Shown: one piece after another, positions 22,490 to 32,999 of the stretch
Layout of the letters: each line of letters begins with the position of its first letter
Numbering within the stretch: the first letter of the stretch is position 1
Source: Carnegiea gigantea
Lineage: Eukaryota; Streptophyta; Magnoliopsida; Caryophyllales; Cactaceae
Direction: 5' to 3'
NCBI GenBank assembly: GCA_029747015.1
Contig: JAKOGI010002235.1
Span: 26,001-90,000 of the forward strand
DNA: 64,000 nucleotides
Translations under genes and position numbers: made by a program
The notes under the pieces: generated by a model
The model's input: the letters and a program-made list of their open reading frames with translations, nothing else
Databases searched by the model: none
Told to the model about the DNA's origin: nothing

Positions 22490-23700
22490 CAACTTAGGAA
22501 GCCTCAACATGGGACTCAACTGGGGATGCTAATGTCCTAGCACCGGGTCCATCATTAACCCATACATTTTGAGACAAGTCAAATGACCATGCTTCAACCT
22601 TATGATCCAATTTAATAGTAGAAAATGGGAAAGTATTTTCACAAAAAATAACATTCTGTCTCACAAATATGCTGCCACTCTTCAAATCATAAACTCGCAA
22701 TCCTTTCTTACAGGGTAACCAATGAACCCACATCTCCGACTATACTCCCTAAACTTGTCTTTAGGTTTTTCATTGTTATCTACATAACATAGACACCCAA
22801 GCACCCTCAATTGCTCATGGATAGGTTTTGCATTAAATAGTATCTCATAGAGCATTTTCTATCCAATACTAAGGAAGGCATTCTATTTATCAAATATACA
22901 GCAGTTAAGACACACTCCCCCCAAAATTCAAGTGGCAGGTGAGCTTGAAATCTAAGCGCTCTTACAACAGTAAGGACATATTAATGTTTTCTTTCAACTC
23001 TACCATTCTGTCGAGGGGTGTCTACACAACTTGTTTGAAGGATAATTCCATGTTCTCTATAAAACCTTTTTATAGGCCTAGATGTAAAGTCTCTCCCATT
23101 ATCACTCCTAATGACTTTCACTCTAGCCCCAAACTAAGTTGTGACCATGACACAAAAATTTCTACGTAATTATGAGGCTTCACTTTTATCACGCATAAGA
23201 TATGTCCACACACCCCTACTTGCATCATCAAGTATAGTTAGAAAGTAACTAGCACCACAAAAAGAATTAATACGATAGCCACCCTAGATATCACAATGAA
23301 TAAGGTCAAAACACTTTAAGGCATTACTTTCACTAATAGGAAAAGGAATGCGAGTTTGTTTTGCACGTAGGTACACATCAAAAATTTATCTTTGTGTCTA
23401 CTAATTAAGTCTAACTGAATATTACTAGTTGCTTTAGAAGGAGCCTGATTTGAAGGATGCCCCATCCTTCGATGCCACACTTCATGAGGAATTGCCTTAT
23501 TGACTTGAATCTTTGCCTTTGAACCGTCCTTGTAAATAAAGACCCCTCTTCTAGGGTCACCCACTCCAATCAGGTTCTTCGTAGTAAGGTCCTCTACCAT
23601 AGAAAGCTTCTTAGTAAATGTAACCACACAACAAATTTCATCCAACAACTGAGCCACTGAAATCAAATTGCAATCTAGGGGGGACATATAGCATGTTACA
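22490..23700 (-). pseudogene. Copia element 1 integrase with GAG-pre-integrase domain
   Basis: 23,690-23,400 holds WHRRMGHPSNQAPSK, the HHCC zinc-binding start of the integrase region. The catalytic core is broken into several frames at 23,250-22,800, including a recognisable equivalent of RSDNGREF near 23,090 and a T-P-Q-Q-N-G-R segment near 23,010. 22,733-22,494 carries the C-terminal SRDVxFxE-type block (FVRQNVIFCENTFPF). The domain order before RT identifies Ty1/copia. Confidence 0.82.
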
Positions 23701-23799
23701 CAAAATCAACTTCGGATTTAATTCCACCATGCCTCTCTTAACCGTATATGTAACGGACCTACTAGCTAGACTGATGGGAATAGGTTTAATTTCCACAAC

Positions 23800-24976
23800 T
23801 TTTTTCAATAATTCGATTTCTTCTGTTATATGATACGAAGCACCGCTATCAAATAGCTAAGCTTTCTCACCTGATAATTTGTCAAGACCTGGCTTTGGAG
23901 TGTCAATAAAACTCAATAGCTGTTGTACCTAATCAGGAGTGAACCCGTGAAAGGGTGTGTGCGCCTGACTATGCTCTGGCTATACTCGGCTGTGCTGCAA
24001 AACCTGGCTGCTTCCCCCTAAACTTGTGCAGCGTAGGACATTTCATGACCACCTGATTCAGCTCCGCACCCATGGCTAGGGTTCATCCGTCCGCTGCCTC
24101 GGCCTACTCTGCCTCTCTCACATGTGTATCTTCATGCTCTAATGTTTTAACCAGGTGGATACCCAATTATTTCATAGCATGCTGTCTCACATGCCTGGCC
24201 TTCCTACAGTGGGGCTGGGTTGCAGGCCATGTTGCAGCAAATACGGCTATGTATCTTGCTTGGAGTCTCGATTAATAGTCATCCTCTTATGGTTCTCTTC
24301 TTATTGAACCATGTTAAAAATTTTGTCTAGTGCAGGCAATACCAAGATTTGACTTCGGACCAGAGCAAAGGAGTCATCGCCAAGACCCATCAGGAACTGG
24401 TGTGCCTTGTCGTCTTCCAGCATTTTAGCAATCTTCTCAGCTACTCCAAGTGAATAAGTTGGTATGTTGGTGTAGTTATCCAACTCGTTCCAGAGACTTA
24501 TAAGTCGATTGACAAAATCGACCATCTCTTGTCCATCTTACTTACTCGAAGCAATTTTGCCTTTCAGTTTATGAATTCTAAGGACATTCAGAATAGACCT
24601 CTTCCAAATGTTTTCCCACATCTTGAATGCCGAGTCAACATACACTGAACTAGCATGTAGCATTGGATCGATCACGTTCATGATCCAAGACGTGATAATG
24701 GAATCAACCATGTCCTACTCCTTGACTTCGCTATTTATTTTCTATATTTATTCTCAAGCCTCGACAACTTACCATCAATGAAAGCTAATTTATTTTTACC
24801 TTAAGTGCCGTTCGTATGGCTTACTCCCACGAGTCGTGATTTTTCCCGTTAAATTTGACTGTAGTTATTATAGCTCCGGGAAAATCAGATGGATGGAGAA
24901 GATATGGAGACTGACTATCAATGATAAAAAGTTTAATCTTTGATTCATTGTCTTTGGGTTCATCAACTTTTCCCAT
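23800..24976 (-). pseudogene. Copia element 1 gag and protease
   Basis: The gag frame starts at an ATG at 24,976-24,974 (MGKVDEPKD) and holds a UBN2-type gag core. 24,525-24,301 is open and reads WNELDNYTNIPTYS, then FLMGLGDDSF, a typical copia gag signature. A degenerate zinc-knuckle region lies near 24,200-24,160. The aspartic protease motif DSGAS is visible near 23,850, followed by YHIT. Stops interrupt all parts. Confidence 0.78.
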
Positions 24977-25024
24977 GGCTTTTTGCCTTTAAGATTTTAG
25001 ATGTATTAGCATTGAGAGTGGAAT

Positions 25025-25037
25025 GGCTCTGATACCA
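25025..25037 (-). other. Primer-binding site, initiator tRNA-Met (copia element 1)
   Basis: On the minus strand TGGTATCAGAGCC directly follows the right-hand LTR (25038-25284), marking it as the 5' LTR. Confidence 0.88.
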
Positions 25038-25284
25038 TGTCAAGTTAGCAAGAGGAAGGGAAAAGAATGATAAAGGCAGAAGAGATGCTTCTCATTGATT
25101 CACACGACCATAACATGGCTCAAATTTATACATGAAATCAACCATAGACTCCTAACCCTGATGGAACTTGGGTAGCAAGCTAAGAATATAATACGAGGTA
25201 TGATTACAAAATATATCAACAATATATCACAAAATCTATCACAAAATCTATCACAAAATCTATACTTAATTTCTGAACATATCA
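25038..25284 (-). repeat. 5' LTR of copia element 1
   Basis: About 247 bp, matching 20204-20438 with scattered substitutions and one extra copy of CTATCACAAAAT near 25,240. Confidence 0.85.
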
Positions 25285-26295
25285 GTCTAAGCATCCAAAG
25301 GAGGATTAAATCTGATTGTGTTATGTTCTGGCCAAACCTTTACTATATCTAGCAGTATTGGTCCCAATTCAAGTGTGGCCACTTGCTACCAAAGGATGAG
25401 AATGGGAGAAGTGAGAAAAGAGGATAGTTCAATTAGTGATGTGAACATGGATTTGGACAAGTGGAGTATTACTTCTAGTTCTGCTTCAACTTCTATGACA
25501 TGTACGAAGGATAGTGAGTGCGCAAATCCTACTACACCTCCAACTTTTTCTTGAATTAGTATATATAAATATCCTAGCATTATTTTCCAACATTTAGGGC
25601 CAAGTACAAGAAGATGCCGTCAGCATCTATCCATTTATCTCAGGCAATCTATCAGCTTATTGAACAAGGAAGCACAATTGTATTTTTTTGACAAGCATTT
25701 AATGAATTACATTGTTGTTTGTGTGTGACGTAATGATTCCCCATACATAAAGATACATGTTATGGTGGAGGGCGATTAAGGGGACATTGTGCATAATGTC
25801 ACCCTGTTCTTTGCGTCACCTCAGAGTAGGTAGAGAAAGGAGAATAAATGTAGATTAAGGAGATCTCGATTGTATCGAAAGAAGAGAATCGCACAAAGAT
25901 CGGATGAGCTTGCTCTGGATAGAGAAAGACACAATCCTAAATTATTTAGCTCTAACTTAGTTGTTTGGTGCAAGGATGATCATCATCACAGGAAGGGATT
26001 CAAGCTTTAGATAGGCAACGATTGTTATCACAACCTTCAGAAGTCTATAAACGATATTCTACAAAGGAAAAGAAAGTGCATGGTTTTAAGCCTAGAAGAT
26101 GAAAAGTTAATAGTCAGGAAAAGAGTTTTTGGTTAGTGTGATGAATAAGGGTGTTGTATTATGCTATGCCATAGAGTCACTACGCTATCTAGGTCAATGT
26201 TTTTGGAAGGGGGTCCGTTTGTAACTTAGTAGCTAGCTATCTTTCTAGTGTTTCTTTATTGTTTACATGCATCACCTTAAAGCCCCTCCCCAAAA
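25285..26295 (+). other. Right part of the retrocopy-like insert
   Basis: This continues the sequence interrupted by the hAT and copia elements. A 78-codon open stretch (25318-25554) is serine- and threonine-rich and resembles nothing I recognise. The rest has many stops, consistent with decayed coding or 3' untranslated sequence. It ends in CCCCTCCCCAAAAAAA at the duplicated target. Confidence 0.4.
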
Positions 26296-26503
26296 AAATC
26301 CAATCATATTTAGGTTATATTTAATTTCCGTAAGTTGAATGATTTCTGATTTTATATTCATTGTTACAATCTAGCTGCTATGGATTACTACTTGTTTAGT
26401 AGCCTAAATTCGACACCATCCCTCTAGAATCGACCCTTAAGTACTACAGTCGACAACGATCCGCTTACGGTATTATTATGCATTGTTTGGTAATTATAAG
26501 AGT
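26296..26503 (+). repeat. 5' LTR of element C, right piece
   Basis: Matches 29928-30120 (TTTAGGTTATATTT, TTGAATGATTTCT, CAATCTA-CTTGCTGT-type sequence, CGCTT...GG-ATTATTAT). It continues exactly where the left piece stops at 18171. Confidence 0.75.
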
Positions 26504-26505
26504 TT

Positions 26506-26524
26506 TTGGCACCATTGTAGGGAA
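26506..26524 (+). other. Degenerate Asp-type primer-binding site of element C
   Basis: TTTTTGGCACCATTGTAGGGA resembles the TGGCGCCGTTGCCGGGGA primer site of plant Athila/Tat-type gypsy elements, with several transitions. Its place right after the LTR supports the assignment. Confidence 0.6.
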
Positions 26525-26868
26525 CGATGGTCTAAATTTAGGTCACTATTTTCCTTTTGCCTGTTTATTGTGATTATTTCCTTTACTTTTATCAATAGAT
26601 AGTTGCATAATTTTTGTTAGTAGATTGTAATTTTACCGTCCTTTTTGCTTATCAAAAAAATTAAAAACCCATAAAAATTGACAAAAAAATGACAAAGAAA
26701 AGAAATGGCCATTTTCCACTTTCTTCAATATAAGCATGAATTATTCTGGAGGTATTTTATCCGCCTAAATAATTTTATCACTTAATGTGGTCACTGTGTA
26801 GGGAAGTGGGAAATTATGACTGTTATTGATAAGGGGGGCAATGGTGACACTCGAACTCTTTTAGAATA

Positions 26869-27540
26869 TTGTGGTTTCTTTCCAAAAATGTTGATGAAGC
26901 TATAACTTGCTTCAATGGATGGGTGGGGAAACTTATGTGTTTGAAAACACTAGTTGTGCCTCCAGGTTATCCTTCCTTGATTTGTGTGCTTTTCATGCTA
27001 AATCTTTTTTACGAGGAACAATTTGTGACTTTTTGTGCTCCTCCCCCTACATCCCTAAATATGTTCTTCCTATTTGTGTTTGTTGCCACTCATTTGATCA
27101 TGACACTAACTCATGTCCTCACTATGTTTAGTTGAAATCTAAAATTGAGAATAGCATACAAATTACATTTAATTCAATAGAGCATATGATAGGTAATATG
27201 TTTAACTAGTTTTCAGAATTATTCATAATTAGAAGGACAGTAGTGTGTTTAACTTGTTTGAGACTGACCTTAATGTAGGTTTTACCATACTTGAGGCCTA
27301 TCCTATGGGTGGTTTTGAGTCTTCTTCCTTCTTGAGTCCTACAATTCATGTTAACTATAATGTATGTGACTTCAAGGGAGAACTTTTTTTTTTTCCTTTG
27401 CCTTTATACCTGTAATGCTAGTTTGGCCTTCCCTAATTCCCTCCTTTCTCTAACTCCCTTAGGAGAGGTGGAGAAAAGTGTGAAATATGAGGTAGAGTCT
27501 AGTTCTGATGAATCAAACGTGCATGTCAATTAGTTTGAGG
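26869..27540 (+). pseudogene. Element C gag remnant with CCHC knuckle
   Basis: The open stretch 26907-27131 ends in CVCCHSFDHDTNSC, which fits CX2CX4HX4C, a gag zinc knuckle. An acidic, serine-rich segment (27,470-27,530) follows. No protease, RT or integrase signature is found between here and the 3' LTR, so element C was probably non-autonomous. Confidence 0.5.
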
Positions 27541-29161
27541 AGATTGTGATAGAGGTATCACCTGCAGTCTTGAGCCTATTAGCATTGCATCTCCCACCTC
27601 TCTTAAGTTAGTTTCAGCCTCTCTTGCTTGTTCACCACCCTATCTTTCCGTTGAGTACTCCATTGTTAATCACACGTATGGCTATATAATAACTGATTTG
27701 AATGACGATTAGGGTATTGTGGATATTGTAGTGGAAAAACTCCAGGGGATGTGAGTAAGTTTGATAGGTAATTAAGTAATTATAGAAGGTATCCCTATGT
27801 TGACACTTGCTACTTTTACCTAAAGGACATGCCTAGGAGTATTATTCTACCAAACTTGCCTCATTATTTTTGCGATTATTCCAAGCATTTGATAAGCTAA
27901 AGATGGCACTATGCATTATCATTGCGTTCATATTTATGTTCTCTTTCCTGCATTTATTTGAGATGTATGTGCGAAAATATGATACACTCCTAAGAGTTCT
28001 ATTTACCTCTATATAGAAGGTGTGATTCTTAGATGAGGAGTAGCTGATACTCCTAAGACCTCATTTGTCATCGAATGAGAGAGGCATAGTTTGTGTAAAT
28101 CAGTATCTGACTTGGTATTGTTGTTCTATTCTTTTGTATAGTTGTATGTGGTGCCTTTTATTTTTCATTTTTTATTTTGTTTTTTTATCCTTGAGGCTTC
28201 ATTTTCACACAATGTAGATGATGTGTGATTTTGGTGTGGGGGAGGGAAAGCTACGTTTTGAATTTTTGAAAAAGAAGAAAAATAATTTTTTAGAAAATAG
28301 GAAGATTTTCTATTTTTGTAAAGATTTCAGGAATTGTACTAATTTGATTGACTTTGACCCCTTGTGACTTAATATCAGGTGTATGAGTATTGTGCACATG
28401 ACAGATGTCAATCCAAAGTATTTCATTTCTTACTCCAGTTCTAATCCCGTTGTTTCATTATAATTCTAAGTCCAATCGTTGTTTGTATACTACATTGTCT
28501 TAAGGTTTTAGGCTTCCATGTTTGGTTCTGTCACTTGTATTTTCCTTTTCTTTTACTCTTATTTAACAAAAAAAGTTTAAAAATTAAAAAAAGAAAATAG
28601 TTAAAAAATAAAAAGTCAAAATAAAAAGAGTCTTAGAGTCAGAAATGACGAGTATTTCTTTGAGGTATATGTTATTGGGTGCTACCCTTTGAGGTAATAC
28701 TACGGCTGAGAAACTTTGCTTCATAAGTAAGTGAGTCAGTAAAGTATTCAAGTGGGATTAAATCGCACTCTAGTAAGCTTAGCTTCTAAGCTAATGGTGC
28801 ATTTGTACACCAAACACTAGAATAGATTCACTGTTTTGATGGATTGTGGGGTAAAGCATGGTGTTTGAATGTCTTTAGTGGAGACCAAGATTGTTGATGT
28901 CCACATTGTAGTTGCGTATAATCTAATGTTTAGGTTGCAGGGCTAACATGTTTATTAAGTGCGTACAATTTTGTGTTGGAATGTTTATTCTGAAAATTCA
29001 TAAAAAGTTTCTAAATTTTTTTTCTCTTTTCTTTTTCTTCTTCAAAGATTTTGTAGGTATATTTTTTGTAAACCCTTGCAAGGCCACACTCGTCCATGAG
29101 GGGGAACCTAGGGGTTTAAAGGGCTTATTGCACAGGTGAAGTTAGGACAATGCAGGTCCAA
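27541..29161 (+). other. Element C 3' interior, non-coding
   Basis: No protein family visible. A purine tract GTGGGGGAGGGAAA at 28,237-28,250 resembles the polypurine stretch often seen near the 3' end of such elements. A-rich low-complexity DNA follows at 28,565-28,630. Confidence 0.4.
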
Positions 29162-30120
29162 TTTGATGAAATGTTGAAGTCATTTGCTTAGCATGCAAGA
29201 CTAATTGGAGCTAATTTGGGAAAGTTGTACCCAATTGAAAATTAGAAACCAAGTGGATCCCAAGCAATTTCCTTATTATGGTGACTTTTTTAATCCTGAT
29301 GAAAAGTAGAGAACAAGAGATCTACCTCTACTAGAACTTAGAAGGGGAAGGGTGGCCACTATTAAAGGAGACTTTCGACATTAATAAATTCTTTATGATC
29401 TTAACTTAGGTTTTAGTATAGATTTTGGGATTAGATTAGTGCAACACTCCGACCCCTTTCGGATCGCACACGATTAATAGGAACAACTTCAAAGACTATC
29501 GACTAGCCCACAAATCACCACAAGATTTTCTGGCCTGCTTCGTCTTCGCTCACACGTCGCTGGGAGACTTCCCAGGAGGTCACTCATCTAAATGTTACTC
29601 TAAAGCAAGCATGCTTAACTGTAGAGTTCTTAAGAGTAGGATCCCCGAAAAGCAAGATGCTCCTTTGATGATATAGGTAGTTACTTCAAATTATTTAAGG
29701 CATACTCAGGGTGTTACGATCAGCTTAGTTTAGTTCTTTCTCAAAACCTTTGATTCAAGTACTTAGATTTAATTCAAGTTTGAGTTTTTATTTATCTATT
29801 TGATTCAGCATTAAGTATGTACTTTTAATTAGTTGGCAATTTCTTTCCTTTCTCTCTCCCCCCTTTTTGTTTAAAGTTTATTAGTTTTTAAATTGTAATG
29901 TTGATTCGCATATTAGTATTTGTTAAATCCAATCATCTTTAGGTTATATTTGACTTCTATAAGTTGAATGATTTCTAATTTTATATTTATTGTTTGCAAT
30001 CTACTTGCTGTGCTTTAGTAGTTATTTAGTTGCCTAAATTCAACCCTGTTCCTATGGAATTGACCCTCAAGTACTACGACTAACAACCATACGCTTGTGG
30101 CATTATTATACATTCTTTTA
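29162..30120 (+). repeat. 3' LTR of element C, split by a Cassandra LTR
   Basis: Carries the same ordered blocks as the two 5' LTR pieces. Without the 284 bp added at 29435-29718 it is about 0.68 kb, close to the reassembled 5' LTR. The uninterrupted AAATCCAATCATCTTTAGG at about 29,928 shows the pre-insertion state of the site disrupted at 18171/26296. Confidence 0.7.
29440..29718 (-). mobile_element. Solo LTR of a Cassandra-type TRIM carrying 5S rRNA sequence
   Basis: The segment runs from TGCAACACTCCGACC to CAGGGTGTTACG, near-perfect inverted ends of a small LTR (~279 bp). It is flanked by ATTAG (29435-29439) and ATCAG (29719-29723). On the minus strand about 85 bp inside (29,650-29,565) read like 5S rRNA positions ~35-115: AGTTAAGCATGCTTG, the internal control region, and TGACCTCCTGGGAAGTC. 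A small LTR holding a 5S rRNA pol III promoter is the defining trait of Cassandra TRIMs. No second LTR or interior is present. Confidence 0.85.
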
Positions 30121-30140
30121 GCATCATATATGTTATTGGA

Positions 30141-32056
30141 ATGACAAAGGAGTATATAATATTTAAGATTTATTTGAAACTCCCAAAAGGCCCAACCTTT
30201 CATTACGCTCCCCTAAGTAGGACAATACCACAAATCTCACTAGTTGCTGATGAAGACTTAGTGAAAGCACTAGAGGCATGGGTGGGTGAGACTAAATTTT
30301 ATAGACATATGATTGCGATAAAGCAATGTAATGCTTGTTGCCTAACATCAAATAAGTTGAAAAAGCAATAAGTAAAGCTAAGGATGTGTGATGAGATTGA
30401 TATAGGTAATGAGCAAATCCCTATAATATAGAAAGACGTGGGAGATAATGATGTTGCTAAAGTGAGTCCTGTTAGGGGTAAAAGGTCACGTCATGTTTTG
30501 GATGATTGAGAGCTCACAATGATGATTGAAGAAGAATTATTAAATTTTATTATTTGGTCTATAGCATAGACTCTTTTTTATGAAGCAAATTAAAATTATC
30601 AACTAGTGAGGAAAGAGAACAGTTGCTATCTAGTGGCAAAGGAGGTGAGGGTCTACCAATTACTGAATCCATCTTAAATGCAAATGCAAATACTCAGTCT
30701 AACTAATTTACCTGACCCTGTTTACTAATGTCATTTCTCAATATACTCCTACCAATGATAGTTTATTAGGCCCATAATTGGTGATTTCATTCTAGGCCAC
30801 CTTCATATTCTAAGGCTTCTACTTATATGAGCTGGGCCTAAAATTTGCATGACTTGAATAAGGAGCCACAACTATATGAGAGAAGCCCCAACTAGAATAT
30901 TCTAGTTGCAAACATATATGGCCTAGGCCTAAGTTCACCAAGCCATATTGTAATTCATGTAAATTTTCTTACCAACTCGCCCCAGAGAACTTTTCATTAG
31001 TTGGTAGTAGTTATTTGGAAATCGCACCTTTTTCTTTCCCAACCTAAGATCAAACAAGTGCTAATGACGGAGAAGATGGCGGGAGTGACTAGACTTATGA
31101 TTGGGGAGGAAGATTAAGCATCTGTGTCGAAGGAGTCCTTAGAGGGGGAGGACTTAATGACTCTAATTCAAGATACATATGTACATTCTAATGTGGATAA
31201 GGAATGACATGATCCAAAGGACAAAATGTCTACTGGGGGTAGGGTATGGGCTGTAAAAGTAAATGATACTATAGAGCTTCTATAGTAAGATAAGTTTGTG
31301 AACAAATCAATGTTTATGAGTATCATTCAAGACTATTATGCTGATAAAAATTTGACTTTAACTCAGGACAACAATGCTGGGTAAAAATTTATAGTCTCAT
31401 GTGCATTTAAATCATGTAAAAATTAAGACGATCAAAGGGAACATAGATCCATCTTATCCCAGACTGCTTGATAATCGAAGGGCAAATTCAAGATGGCTTT
31501 CAAAACATTTCTTGCTTAATTACAAGGTAGTTCCAAAAATTACTATGAAGAACACATAAAAGGCATCAATTAAGAGATATGTGTTGCAATTGAAGAAATA
31601 TATGGTTAGGAAAGCCTCAGGGTTGATGATACAGGGAGTTTATCGGAGACATGGCACATCATACTTTAAACTTGCTAGCTGTATTGAGATGGTCAAAAAT
31701 ACTAAAGTAGGAAGTAATGCCTATATCAGTTAGGATAATCCGCTCTACCAGATCTCACAGATGCATTAATTAAAAGTGAATTTAGGAAGCCCAAATTCAA
31801 AGGCTTTTACTGCTTTGAAGGATTGCACTAATGGATTCAAAAATGGCTGTAAGCCATTTATATGTGGTGATGGTCATCACGTTGGGAAATATAAGGCAGC
31901 TGTACTGACAATTATTGCACTTGATGGAGATAATCATTCTTTCCCTTTGGCATATGACATCGTTAGGTCTAAAAACAATGAGAATTGGGCTTACTTGTTC
32001 ACTGCTCTGCTATGTGTGATTAGTGTTTAAGATCATCACATGATCATTGCCATATC
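30141..32056 (+). pseudogene. MULE (MuDR-type) transposase pseudogene, 5' part
   Basis: 31,776-32,030 reads ALKDCTNGFKNGCKPFI, then DGHHVGKYKAAVLTIIALDG and SFPLAYDIVRSKNNENWAYLF, an unmistakable MULE transposase core including the catalytic DG region. Upstream, broken frames between about 31,230 and 31,740 fit the N-terminal MuDR domain, and 30,141-30,371 may be its very start. The reading frame stops at IIAIS where the pararetrovirus begins and resumes with SDRCKG at 39,275. The enzyme would cut and join Mutator-like termini. Terminal inverted repeats were not found. Confidence 0.8.
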
Positions 32057-32283
32057 AAACAATTAACTCTTGGGTCCACTGTGGTATGGGTAAATATTTA
32101 ATTGGTCCACTAATTTCGGATAAATATTTTTGGATCTACTCAGGTTTGCGTAATAATTTTTCAGACTACTACAGTTTGGGTTACTATTCTTTTTTGGGCT
32201 TTCTTACAAATATTCAAAGTTATTGGACTTTTTTTACAAAACTAAGCTCATATTTCTGTTTGGGCTTCTTACAATGACTTTAC
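32057..32283 (-). repeat. EPRV copy 1 leader segment with ~30-bp imperfect repeats
   Basis: On the plus strand GGTCCACT, GGTCCACT, GGATCTACT and AGACTACT recur at 32073, 32104, 32132 and 32163. Each is followed by a (G)GGTAAATATTT-like stretch. The same pattern appears at 39150-39270 and in both leader pieces of copy 2, so it belongs to the virus. Confidence 0.65.
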
Positions 32284-32637
32284 TGGTATAGTTATCACAA
32301 TTTACTACTTGCATCATAAATATTATATTTTCTGTGATTAACAACCCACCATGCTTAGCAGAATATTAAAGCTTAATTAGAGACTTTTGACCGTTACATG
32401 AACTTAGTCAGCGCTGGACTCCAGCATTCTTCTAACTTCTAGTTTAGAGGAGGTCGTTAATCTCAACCCCACCTTCCTTAGATCAGGCACATCACAAATC
32501 CGTTTCATTTCCTACCTCGGCCGTAGTCACTAATCGAGTTTTAAATCTTTTTCAAGGATAGTGGAACTTTAATCAAGAAATTGTAATATTTAAGACATAA
32601 GGTTCAATTGAATAACATTCCCTACTAGGAAACTTCT

Positions 32638-32643
32638 TTTATT
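32638..32643 (-). terminator. Viral poly(A) signal, copy 1
   Basis: AATAAA on the minus strand, about 160 nt downstream of the TATA box, at the same place as in copy 2. In caulimovirids the terminal redundancy of the pregenomic RNA is set by such a signal shortly after the promoter. Confidence 0.7.
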
Positions 32644-32801
32644 GAAAACTTAAAGGTGGAAATATTATAATGGAAAGCTTTGAAGAGTTACTTAAGCTAA
32701 GATTATTAGAGATGCTTCCTCATAGAGAAATAGAGAATGCTGACATCTCTTTCACTCAAGAATGCTCAAATAACCGTGTCCCTTCTCAGCTATCGACCTA
32801 T

Positions 32802-32811
32802 CCTTTTATAG
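32802..32811 (-). promoter_or_regulatory. Viral TATA box, copy 1
   Basis: CTATAAAAGG on the minus strand, preceded by the tandem 28-bp repeats. It is equivalent to 53268-53277 in copy 2 and fits the 35S-type promoter position after the last ORF. Confidence 0.75.
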
Positions 32812-32840
32812 AGGGTTGGGGGTGCATAGGATTCCCTAAT

Positions 32841-32924
32841 GGCTGCAGCACATACTGCTTTTTCACATGGCTACAGTACATAATGATTTTTCACATGGCT
32901 ACAGTACATATTGACGACTACAGC
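32841..32924 (-). promoter_or_regulatory. Three 28-bp enhancer-like repeats upstream of the viral TATA, copy 1
   Basis: GGCT(A/G)CAG(T/C)ACATA units start at 32841, 32869 and 32897, exactly 28 bp apart. The unit farthest from the TATA box is next to TTGACGACTACAG, which includes an as-1-like TGACG. Copy 2 has a more decayed version at 53175-53250. Tandem upstream elements of this type drive caulimovirid full-length RNA. Confidence 0.7.
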
Positions 32925-32999
32925 GCACAGCTTTATTTTACAGACCTAGCACTTGTTAAAATAGTACAATAATGGAGCAACAGCCTTTAGAGCTTTTAA

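Larger units (their letters stand above)
20204..25284 (-). mobile_element. Ty1/copia element 1, full length, inactive
   Basis: LTRs at 20204-20438 and 25038-25284 flank gag, protease, integrase, reverse transcriptase and RNase H remains in copia order (integrase before RT), all on the minus strand. Primer site and polypurine tract are at the expected junctions. Numerous stops and frameshifts rule out activity. No matching 5-bp target duplication is seen at the ends (AGGCG against GTCTA), so one flank may have been altered. Confidence 0.88.
18172..26295 (+). mobile_element. Insertion into the element C LTR: retrocopy-like segment with TPR gene remains
   Basis: The LTR is interrupted between two perfect copies of AAATCCAATC (18162-18171 and 26296-26305). 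The right edge ends in a short A run (26292-26298). Once the later hAT and copia insertions are removed, the insert is about 2.3 kb. It has a pyrimidine-rich leader, a TPR-like coding stretch without recognisable introns, and a trailing region. A flanking duplication plus an A tail is what a LINE-mobilised processed pseudogene would leave. The tail is short, so this stays an inference. Confidence 0.5.
17626..30120 (+). mobile_element. Element C: non-autonomous Ty3/gypsy-like element with nested insertions
   Basis: Left LTR pieces (17626-18171 and 26296-26503) match the right LTR (29162-30120) in order and orientation. Removing the inserts leaves LTRs of about 0.7 kb. A degenerate Asp-type primer site follows at 26506. 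The interior (about 2.6 kb) keeps only a zinc-knuckle-like gag remnant and no polymerase. It is a heavily decayed, old element that has served as landing site for at least two further insertions. Confidence 0.7.

Noticed and set aside
18172..26295. A Mutator-like (Pack-MULE) element carrying the TPR fragment, given the 9-10 bp duplication
   Set aside because: The two ends show no terminal inverted repeat, and the right end has an A run. Retroposition fits better, though it is not proven.
29560..29655. A genuine 5S rRNA gene
   Set aside because: Only about two thirds of the 5S sequence is represented, with many changes, and it sits within a small LTR with inverted ends. A Cassandra LTR explains it better.
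32841..32924. A CRISPR-like or satellite array
   Set aside because: Three contiguous 28-bp units without spacers, in a viral promoter position.
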